Positions 1 to 6,385 of a DNA stretch of 7,967 bases are shown here, piece after piece; position 1 is the stretch's first letter, and each line of letters opens with the position of its first letter. A program made the position numbers and the translations under genes. Below the pieces are notes generated by a model. The model saw only the letters and a program-made list of their open reading frames with translations. It did not search any database and had not been told where the DNA came from. The stretch is from NCBI GenBank assembly GCA_046154695.1, contig JBJXFI010000369.1, positions 1 through 7,967 on the forward strand, given 5' to 3'. The stretch comes from DALYLB01 sp046154695 (GTDB lineage: Bacteria > Acidobacteriota > Blastocatellia > RBC074).

Positions 1-30
1 GAAAGAAAGGCAGGGGATAAATGCAACTTC

Positions 31-322
31 GGGTGTGATTACAAGTGAGACACAATGCGCCCCGACAGGGGCGGCGGAGGGTAGCCGGCGGTGAAGCGAA
101 GCGTAACCGCCGGAATCGTCCGACACGAGACGCGCCCCAGCGGGGCGCAGGATGGGCGCAACGGTCTGCCGCCCCGGCCGGGGCTTGATGGCTTTTCCCG
201 CCAATTCCGGCGGTTACGCTTCGCTTCACCGCCGGCTACCGTCAAGGTGTTCCTTCGGAACACAAAAACGAGCCGATTGTCCAGTGATATCGCGAAAATG
301 TGTCCCAGATTTAATCACACCC
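31..322. repeat. Palindrome-rich repeat element with imperfect terminal inverted repeats (MITE-like)
   Basis: The ends are inverted copies of a 24-bp sequence beginning GGGTGTGATTA and finishing GACACA or close to it (31-54 and 299-322, 20 of 24 positions matching). Inside lies a perfect 37-bp inverted repeat (80-116 and 204-240). Smaller hairpins sit at 59-72 (GCCCC/GGGGC), 132-148 (GCGCCCC/GGGGCGC), 171-184 (a perfect 14-bp palindrome) and 247-263 (GTGTTCC/GGAACAC around a UUCG-type loop). No transposase gene is present, so if mobile it would be non-autonomous. I see no clear target-site duplication. A second copy of its left part begins at 7890, which shows that it is a repeated unit rather than a single palindrome. 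The family is not one I can name. Confidence 0.75.
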
Positions 323-443
323 TGTGGCTTCAGCTCTCCCGGGAGGATGGCGGCGAGAGTCCCGGGCAGTTGAATTTGCCGTTTGCCCATTGCCTTCCTC
401 CCGACGACTTCAGGCCGACTTCGGGCGGGCTTCGGCGGCCGGA
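323..443. other. Spacer between the repeat element and the end of the fusion gene; no confident gene or terminator
   Basis: This stretch lies downstream of the minus-strand operon. It has a perfect CTCCCGGGAG palindrome near 337-346 but no stem followed by a T-run, so I call no terminator. A minus-strand ATG at 390 has an AGGAAGG-like ribosome site and an open frame running into the repeat element to 226. It resembles nothing I know, and most of its coding comes from the repeat, so I do not call it a gene. Confidence 0.4.
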
Positions 444-1910
444 TCAATATTTCGGCATCGAGGGATCGACCTGATCGGCCCAGGCGAGAATGCCGCCCTT
501 GAGATTGCGGATTCTGGTGTATCCCGCCTTCTTGAGCGCGTCATAGGCCTTGGCGCTGCGTCCGCCCATCTTGCAGTGGAGGACGACCTCGTCGGCTGGA
601 TCGATCTCGCTCATACGCTCGGGGATCTGCCCGAGCGGAATCAGCCGGGAGCCGAGCGATTCCAGATTCGTGATCTGCCACTCGTGGGGCTCGCGAACGT
701 CGATGATCGTGATCTTTCGCCCGCCGTCGATCTCGGCCTTGAGCTGCGCCGGCGTCACCTCCCAATCCGACTCGGCGGGAGAGGGCGCCGCCGCGGCCGG
801 CGGCGTGACGCCGCAAAAGGCATCGTAATCGATCAGCCCCTTGATGGTGGGCGCGTCGCCGCAGAGCGGGCATTCCGGGTTTCGGCGAAGCTTCAGCTCG
901 CGAAACTTCATCTTTAACGCATCGAAGAGCAGCAGCCGGCCGATCAGCGGCTCGCCTTCGCCGATGATCAGCTTGATCGCCTCCGTCGCCTGAATCACAC
1001 CGATGATGCCGGGCAGAATGCCGAGCACCCCGCCTTCGGCGCAGGACGGCACCAGCCCCGGCGGCGGCGGCTCGGGATAGAGACAGCGATAGCAGGGCCC
1101 GCCGCCCTTCGGATAGAAGACCGACGCCTGCCCGTCGAATCGGAAGATCGACCCATACACGTTTGGCTTGCCCAGCAGCACGCTGGCGTCGTTGGCCAGA
1201 TACCGCGTCTGAAAATTGTCCGTGCCGTCGATGACGATGTCGTAGTCCCTGATGATGTCGAGCGCGTTCTCCGCGCGCAGGGCCGTCTCGTACGTGTCGA
1301 GCTGGACGTGCGGGTTGATGTCCGCCAGGCGGTCGCGCGCCGAGAGGATCTTCGGCCGGCCGACATCCCGGGTCCCGTGCACGATCTGGCGCTGCAGGTT
1401 GCTGTGATCGACGACGTCGAAATCGACCAGCCCCAGCCGGCCGATGCCCGCCGCCGCGAGATAAAGCCCCAGCGGAGATCCCAATCCCCCGGTGCCGATC
1501 AGCAGGATGCTCGCCGCCTTCAGCTTGCGCTGCCCCTCCATGCCGACTTCCGGCATGATCAGGTGGCGGCTGTACCGCGCGATCTCGTCCTTCGTCAGGT
1601 CGGGAAGGGGCGCTTTCTTCAGCGCCTCTTCCGTCGCCGCGCCGCCCGCGATCGCCGGGATGATGCTGATCTCGTCCCCCTCCTCGATCGCCGTCTGTTC
1701 CTGCTGCTGATGGCGCACGTCCTCGTCATTCACGTACACATTGACGAAGCTCCGCAGCTTCCCGTTCGCATCGTACAGATGCTTCCTCAATTCAGGATAC
1801 TGCGCGGTCAGCGACAACAACCCTTCGCCTATCGTCTTCCCCTCCACCTCGACCGCGATCACTCCGCCCGCGTATTGGCGGAGCGCCGTCGGAATTGCAA
1901 TTTTTGGCAT
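444..1910 (-). CDS. moeZ: Fusion of CysO/ThiS-like sulfur carrier, MoeB/ThiF-type E1 adenylyltransferase and rhodanese
   Basis: A 488-residue protein with three joined domains. Residues 1-90 are a ubiquitin-like ThiS/MoaD/CysO carrier ending in PAIAGG (Gly89-Gly90), the normal C-terminus of a free carrier. Residues about 105-360 are an E1-like adenylating domain with GTGGLG (139-144) for ATP, DGTDN (228-232), zinc pairs CYRC (273/276) and CPLC (347/350), and PSCAEGG with the probable acceptor Cys290. After a Pro/Ala linker, residues about 383-488 form a rhodanese domain with Cys446 in the loop CKMGGR. Known MoeZ/MOCS3 proteins have only the E1 and rhodanese parts. They adenylate a carrier tail and convert it to a thiocarboxylate. 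I chose the ATG at 1910 because GAGGAG lies just upstream; the open frame back to 2267 crosses a repeat. Last gene of the peroxiredoxin-cysM-mec operon, it should charge carriers for cysteine synthesis, possibly also molybdopterin. Confidence 0.93.
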   Translation of the reverse strand: MPKIAIPTALRQYAGGVIAVEVEGKTIGEGLLSLTAQYPELRKHLYDANGKLRSFVNVYVNDEDVRHQQQEQTAIEEGDEISIIPAIAGGAATEEALKKAPLPDLTKDEIARYSRHLIMPEVGMEGQRKLKAASILLIGTGGLGSPLGLYLAAAGIGRLGLVDFDVVDHSNLQRQIVHGTRDVGRPKILSARDRLADINPHVQLDTYETALRAENALDIIRDYDIVIDGTDNFQTRYLANDASVLLGKPNVYGSIFRFDGQASVFYPKGGGPCYRCLYPEPPPPGLVPSCAEGGVLGILPGIIGVIQATEAIKLIIGEGEPLIGRLLLFDALKMKFRELKLRRNPECPLCGDAPTIKGLIDYDAFCGVTPPAAAAPSPAESDWEVTPAQLKAEIDGGRKITIIDVREPHEWQITNLESLGSRLIPLGQIPERMSEIDPADEVVLHCKMGGRSAKAYDALKKAGYTRIRNLKGGILAWADQVDPSMPKY

Positions 1911-1916
1911 TTTTCT

Positions 1917-1931
1917 CTCCTCGAAAAAAGT
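1917..1931 (-). promoter_or_regulatory. Ribosome-binding region of the fusion gene, perfectly duplicated at 2120-2134
   Basis: On the minus strand this 15-bp sequence reads ACTTTTTTCGAGGAG and ends 6 bases before the ATG of the fusion gene, so it supplies its Shine-Dalgarno site. An identical copy lies at 2120-2134, also 6 bases before an ATG (2113). That second ATG opens only a 9-codon frame ending at 2084. The two copies flank the REPIN-like insertion. The simplest reading is that the older spacer was split and this segment duplicated when the repeat arrived (inference). Confidence 0.6.
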
Positions 1932-2075
1932 GGCACAAGCTGTCCAGCTTGTGCCGCATCCATCATACAATCTCAGAAAAAGACCGGGCCTCGAACGAGA
2001 CCATTTCCGGCGCAAGGGCGCAGCAATCTTCACACGCCCCCTCACACTCGGCACAAGATGGACAGCTTGTGCCAC
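1930..2075. repeat. REPIN-like pair of inverted REP palindromes between mec and the fusion gene
   Basis: Two 27-bp units sit at 1930-1956 and 2049-2075 in opposite orientation and match at 26 of 27 positions once one is reversed. Each unit is itself a hairpin: GGCACAAGCTG, two bases, then CAGCTTGTGCC. The first is perfect; the second has one mismatch (CTG to ATG). A pair of REP-type palindromes facing each other about 90 bp apart is the arrangement called a REPIN, usually mobilised by a chromosomal RAYT (Y1-type) transposase, which is not in this window. It lies inside the transcript between two genes of the sulfur operon, so it may form a strong RNA structure and lower expression of the last gene (inference). 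Confidence 0.75.
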
Positions 2076-2161
2076 CATGCTTTTCATTGTTTCAGGGCGT
2101 CGCGAAGCGACATGAAGGACTCCTCGAAAAAAGTAACGGAGAAATCCAAAACACTCTCCTT

Positions 2162-2581
2162 TTAAATCATCTCTTCCTCGTCGAACTGCGAGCGATCCTC
2201 GCGCACGGTCCAGGCGCGCACATCGGCGGCCGCTCCCTCCCGCACTGAAACGATGAGATACGACCACTCGATAAAGGGGGCGTGGTCGAGATCGAACCCC
2301 GAGGGGATCGCCGGATGGTTCGGATGGGAATGGTAATACCCCCAGACGCCGAGCCCGCGCTTCGCGGCCTCGCGTTCGGCCCGCGCGTAGGCGAGCGGAT
2401 CGATCTCCACGCGATTGTGGCGCGAGTCCTGCCGGACGTTCTCCAGCGGCAGAACCTCATGAATCACACGCACGCCATTCTCCAGCATGCCCAGGAGCAG
2501 CCCGCCGCACTCTTCCGGAAAGGTCCGTTCGCCGTGGCGCTTGATCGTCTCGATATGTTCCGGAGCCAGTTGGACGCTCAA
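2162..2581 (-). CDS. mec: Mec-type JAMM/MPN metalloprotease (CysO-amino acid hydrolase)
   Basis: About 139 residues, the normal size for a single-domain Mec/JAB1 family M67 protease. The zinc site is complete: Glu23 in PEECGG, then His84 and His86 in HSHP, and Asp97 in PSGFD, matching the E...HxH...SxxD JAMM signature. In mycobacteria, Mec cuts the CysO-cysteine adduct after Gly-Gly to free cysteine; the neighbouring cysM and carrier-E1 genes support the same job. Start choice: I place it at a TTG (2581) whose last two bases overlap the cysM TGA stop, with GGAGG four bases upstream, giving tight translational coupling. An ATG at 2629 would add 16 Arg/Ser-rich residues that overlap cysM coding sequence and look unlike the family. 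It could also trim the Cys from the Gly-Gly-Cys carrier at 6070-6348, or cut the fusion protein after its internal Gly-Gly (both inference). Confidence 0.9.
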   Translation of the reverse strand: MSVQLAPEHIETIKRHGERTFPEECGGLLLGMLENGVRVIHEVLPLENVRQDSRHNRVEIDPLAYARAEREAAKRGLGVWGYYHSHPNHPAIPSGFDLDHAPFIEWSYLIVSVREGAAADVRAWTVREDRSQFDEEEMI

Positions 2582-3492
2582 TTCTCCTCCCAGAAGGGAT
2601 CGCTCAGATACCGGCTGCCGCCGTCGCACAGAATCGTGACGATGACGCCCGCGTCGATCGTCTCGGCGATCTTCAGCGCGGCGACGACATTGGCCGCGGC
2701 CGAAACGCCGACGAACCAGCCCTCGCGGCGGGCCAGATCCCGCGCCATCGCGTGCGCCTCCTCGGTCGCGATCTCGATCGACCGGTCGGCCAGCGCGGGG
2801 TCATAGATTCCCGGCACGATCGCCGTCTCCATGTGCTTCATGCCTTCGAGCCCGTGATACGGCGAGTCCGGCTGCATCGAGATCAATTGAATCCCCGGAT
2901 CGAGTTCGCGCAGCCGCCGGCCGACGCCGATGAACGTTCCGCTCGTTCCGAGCCCCGCGACGAAATGGGTGATCCGGCCCCCCGTCTGCCGGTGGATCTC
3001 GACGCCCGTCGTATCGTAATGGGCCTGCCAGTTGGCCGGATTGTTGTACTGATCCGGATAGAAATACCGCTCCGGATCCGCGGCCACAATCCGCCGGACT
3101 TCGAGAATCGCGCCGTCCGAACCCGCCAGCGGATCGGTCAGAATCAGCTCGGCGCCATACGCCCGCAGTACCCGCTTGCGCTCCGGGCTCGCGTTCTTCG
3201 GGAGGCACAGCGCGACCTTGTATCCGAGCGCCGCGCCGAGCATCGCATACGCGATGCCCGTATTTCCGCTCGTCGCATCGATGATCGTCTTTGCCGGCGT
3301 CAGGGCGCCCGCGCGCTCGCCCTCGCGGATCATTCGAAGCGCCGGACGATCCTTGACCGACCCGCCCGGATTGGCCCATTCGGCCTTGCCATAGATTTCA
3401 CTCCCCCGCTTCGGACCCAGATGCCTGAGCCGAAGAAGGGGGGTTTCTCCGATGAGATCCGGCAATGACGCGCGCGGCGGTTCGGAATTCAT
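2578..3492 (-). CDS. cysM: PLP-dependent cysteine synthase, CysM (protein-thiocarboxylate type)
   Basis: A 304-residue fold-type II PLP enzyme of the cysteine synthase family. Lys47 in NPGGSVKDR should form the PLP Schiff base. TSGNTG (74-79) is the substrate-carboxylate loop, GTSGT (182-186) holds the PLP phosphate, and Ser264 in VGVSAAAN lies where the pyridine-nitrogen ligand is expected. The C-terminus has the DGGSRYLSD segment typical of CysM. Next to mec and a carrier-E1 gene, it fits mycobacterial CysM, which uses O-phosphoserine and the CysO thiocarboxylate rather than free sulfide. The sequence alone does not decide between O-phosphoserine and O-acetylserine as substrate. The gene starts 12 bases after the peroxiredoxin stop with no good Shine-Dalgarno site, which suggests translational coupling. 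A cystathionine beta-synthase role is less likely, since there are no CBS domains. Confidence 0.9.
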   Translation of the reverse strand: MNSEPPRASLPDLIGETPLLRLRHLGPKRGSEIYGKAEWANPGGSVKDRPALRMIREGERAGALTPAKTIIDATSGNTGIAYAMLGAALGYKVALCLPKNASPERKRVLRAYGAELILTDPLAGSDGAILEVRRIVAADPERYFYPDQYNNPANWQAHYDTTGVEIHRQTGGRITHFVAGLGTSGTFIGVGRRLRELDPGIQLISMQPDSPYHGLEGMKHMETAIVPGIYDPALADRSIEIATEEAHAMARDLARREGWFVGVSAAANVVAALKIAETIDAGVIVTILCDGGSRYLSDPFWEEN

Positions 3493-3504
3493 GAGTTGCC
3501 GTCG

Positions 3505-4140
<636 letters not shown>

Positions 4141-4268
4141 GACTATGTTCTCCTTTTCTGTTACGGCTTATTCGGGTTTCTTACAGTTGATCGGTAAAGA
4201 AGGGTAACAACGCGACCGGATTTTACCGGCAACAACAGATGCAGGAACGACAACAGCAGCGATTGAGA

Positions 4269-4289
4269 TATGAAAAGTGCGTTTTCATA
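4269..4289. promoter_or_regulatory. Perfect inverted repeat at the start of the peroxiredoxin-cysM transcript (candidate operator)
   Basis: Arms TATGAAAA and TTTTCATA are separated by GTGCG. Given the minus-strand promoter at 4300-4327, transcription should start near 4293, placing this repeat at about +4 to +24. That is a usual place for a repressor site, and the AT-rich arms stand out in GC-rich surroundings. It could instead act as a stem in the 5' end of the mRNA. No regulator gene is present to name a binder. Confidence 0.45.
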
Positions 4290-4299
4290 AGGTTTTCGA

Positions 4300-4327
4300 A
4301 TCATATCCGCTGGAAAAGTTTTGTCAA
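4300..4327 (-). promoter_or_regulatory. Sigma-70-type promoter for the peroxiredoxin-cysM-mec-fusion operon
   Basis: On the minus strand TTGACA (4327-4322) is followed after 16 bases by TATGAT (4305-4300). The -35 box is a full match and the -10 box differs at one position. The start site would be near 4293, leaving a leader of about 150 nt before the peroxiredoxin ATG. It diverges from the riboswitch-operon promoter about 40 bp away. Confidence 0.75.
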
Positions 4328-4362
4328 GACGCGATTTTTTCACTCAAATCGACGCCGCGCTC

Positions 4363-4392
4363 TTGACAGATTTTCCCCCGGGCGTGTACCGT
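4363..4392 (+). promoter_or_regulatory. Probable promoter of the riboswitch-controlled operon
   Basis: A perfect TTGACA at 4363-4368 lies upstream of the first riboswitch. The best -10 candidates are weak: TACCGT (4387-4392, spacing 18) or GTACCG (4386-4391, spacing 17). Either gives a start near 4398, just ahead of the first riboswitch stem at 4419, so the whole tandem leader would be transcribed. Confidence 0.5.
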
Positions 4393-4416
4393 TCGCGTTG
4401 TTGTGATGATAATCAG

Positions 4417-4471
4417 GTTGTGGTGATTTAAGGCCAATTGCCCCACATTAAATAAAGCGCTAAATAGCCTG
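4417..4471 (+). promoter_or_regulatory. SAM-II-like riboswitch aptamer, first of two
   Basis: The layout follows the SAM-II pseudoknot. P1 pairs TGTGG (4419-4423) with CCACA (4443-4447). The loop carries the conserved TGATTTAA and then AGGC (4431-4434), which pairs with GCCT (4467-4470) as the pseudoknot stem. Between them lie TTGC and the conserved TAAATAAAG...GCTAAAT. In reference SAM-II RNAs, as I recall them, the pseudoknot pairs CC with GG; here the strands are swapped to GG with CC, a compensating change that supports the fold. SAM-II aptamers usually repress methionine and SAM synthesis genes when SAM binds. The related SAM-V class shares this core and is the main alternative. Confidence 0.82.
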
Positions 4472-4490
4472 AGGGATTCGACCAGTTGCG

Positions 4491-4525
4491 AGCCTCGCGC
4501 CATTTTCCGAGCGCGGGGCTTTTTC
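4491..4525 (+). terminator. Intrinsic terminator after riboswitch 1
   Basis: A 10-bp stem pairs AGCCTCGCGC (4491-4500) with GCGCGGGGCT (4511-4520), including one G-T wobble, over a 10-nt loop and followed by a run of T. It lies about 20 nt past the first aptamer, where SAM-dependent attenuation would act. The aptamer segment GCGCT (4457-4461) can pair with AGCGC (4510-4514), a weak possible antiterminator. Confidence 0.8.
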
Positions 4526-4595
4526 CGTATTTGGGCTCGCCCGGCAGAGGTTCCGGGATCCTGAAGCCCCCCGGGCCTCCGGGTATTGACAATTC

Positions 4596-4650
4596 GAAGT
4601 GGCGATTTAAGGCAAACTTGCTCCACGTATAAAAACTGCTAAAGAGCCGC
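4596..4650 (+). promoter_or_regulatory. SAM-II-like riboswitch aptamer, second of two
   Basis: P1 pairs GTGG (4599-4602) with CCAC (4623-4626). The loop has CGATTTAA and then GGC (4611-4613), which can pair with GCC (4646-4648) as the pseudoknot. The conserved 3' strand reads TATAAAAACTGCTAAAGAG. It matches the first aptamer at all conserved positions but differs freely elsewhere, so it is a separate functional copy or an old duplication, not an assembly artefact. Both copies have the swapped GG/CC pseudoknot. The GCTAAAGA segment (4638-4645) also forms the proposed antiterminator with 4680-4687. Confidence 0.82.
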
Positions 4651-4660
4651 GGGAACGCAT

Positions 4661-4706
4661 ATGCAAGGCCCTGCGCTGATCTTTAGCGCGGGGCTTTTTT
4701 GCATGG
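4661..4706 (+). terminator. Intrinsic terminator after riboswitch 2, with a visible antiterminator partner
   Basis: The stem pairs GCCCTGCGCT (4668-4677) with AGCGCGGGGC (4685-4694), with one wobble, followed by six T (4695-4700). Flanking ATGCAA and TTGCAT can extend the stem. TCTTTAGC (4680-4687), covering part of the loop and the 3' arm, is the exact complement of GCTAAAGA (4638-4645) in the aptamer core. Without SAM that pairing would break the terminator; with SAM bound the aptamer holds the segment and the terminator forms. Confidence 0.85.
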
Positions 4707-4713
4707 TTCGGAG

Positions 4714-4760
4714 TTCCGCCTTCAGGCGGAATGACAATGGCCGGAGGCGTTCCGCCTGAA
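4714..4760 (+). repeat. Overlapping inverted repeats between terminator 2 and the ribosome site
   Basis: TTCCGCC (4714-4720) can pair with GGCGGAA (4725-4731). Alternatively TTCAGGCGGAA (4721-4731) pairs perfectly with TTCCGCCTGAA (4750-4760). The two hairpins share a strand and exclude each other. This may be a dispersed REP-like repeat that landed in the leader, or a further RNA switch; the sequence does not decide. Confidence 0.5.
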
Positions 4761-4791
4761 AACGGGACGCCACGCAGTTCCAAGGAGGCGG

Positions 4792-6036
<1,245 letters not shown>

Positions 6037-6069
6037 GCCACAACCCAGGAAGTTCGAAAGGAGTTTTTC

Positions 6070-6348
6070 ATGCCACAGACAGTTATCATTCCGACACCGC
6101 TTCGGAAGTTCACCAACGAGACCGAACTGGTCGAGGTCGACGGCGCCACCGTCGGCGAGATCTTCGGACAGCTCGACATCCAGTTCCCCGGCCTTCGCGC
6201 GCGCCTCTGCGAAGAGAACGGCGAACTCCGCCGCTTCATCAACGTCTACGTCGACGGCGAAGACATCCGCTTCCTCGATCGCCTCCAGACCCGGGTCGCC
6301 GAACGCGCCGAGATCTCCATCGTCCCCGCCATCGCCGGCGGCTGCTGA
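6070..6348 (+). CDS. Ubiquitin-like ThiS/MoaD/CysO-family sulfur carrier with encoded Gly-Gly-Cys C-terminus
   Basis: A 92-residue beta-grasp carrier protein. It matches the N-terminal domain of the fusion protein across its length: both begin MP(Q/K)..IPT.LR, share (F/S)(I/V)NVYV near residue 57, and end EISI(I/V)PAIAGG. Here one residue, Cys92, follows Gly90-Gly91. A carrier needs a free Gly-Gly tail to be adenylated and turned into a thiocarboxylate, so Cys92 should be removed first, most likely by the Mec protease in this window. HcyS of Wolinella succinogenes is a known carrier whose extra C-terminal residue is cut off before use in methionine synthesis; the parallel is inference. GAAAGGAG sits 8-9 bases before the ATG. 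It follows the threonine-synthase-like gene by 33 bp, sharing its SAM-II leader. A role in thiamine or molybdopterin synthesis is less likely, as no partner genes are nearby. Confidence 0.9.
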   Translation: MPQTVIIPTPLRKFTNETELVEVDGATVGEIFGQLDIQFPGLRARLCEENGELRRFINVYVDGEDIRFLDRLQTRVAERAEISIVPAIAGGC

Positions 6349-6385
6349 ACCGATCTCAAAGTCGCGTAGCGTGCGGCGTGCGGCG

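Noticed and set aside
31..322. CRISPR array or structured RNA gene in the palindromic region
   Set aside because: There are no regularly spaced direct repeats. The nested inverted repeats and the second copy at 7890 fit a repeat element better.
226..390. Minus-strand small ORF with a fair ribosome site, running into the repeat element
   Set aside because: No recognisable protein features, and over half of it is encoded by the repeat. It could be a gene remnant, but nothing in the sequence shows this.
2084..2113. Nine-codon frame after the duplicated ribosome site
   Set aside because: Too short to call a gene. No regulatory codon run such as repeated Cys or Met is present, so a leader-peptide attenuator is not supported.
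1308..2165. Long plus-strand open frames antisense to the fusion gene (also 2752-3468, 3496-4197 and 6371-7138)
   Set aside because: They are Arg-rich mirror frames of GC-rich genes, with no family motifs or ribosome sites.
1911..2267. N-terminal extension of the fusion protein to an ATG at 2267
   Set aside because: The extra 119 residues overlap mec and run through the REPIN-like repeat. The carrier domain begins exactly at the ATG at 1910, which has a good ribosome site.
4586..4591. TTGACA as a promoter -35 box before riboswitch 2
   Set aside because: A start from it would fall inside or after the aptamer, only 8 nt downstream, and no -10 box sits at the right spacing. It is probably chance or left from duplication.
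6349..6385. Shared bidirectional terminator between the carrier gene and lpdA
   Set aside because: The 37-bp gap has no stem with a T-run on either strand.
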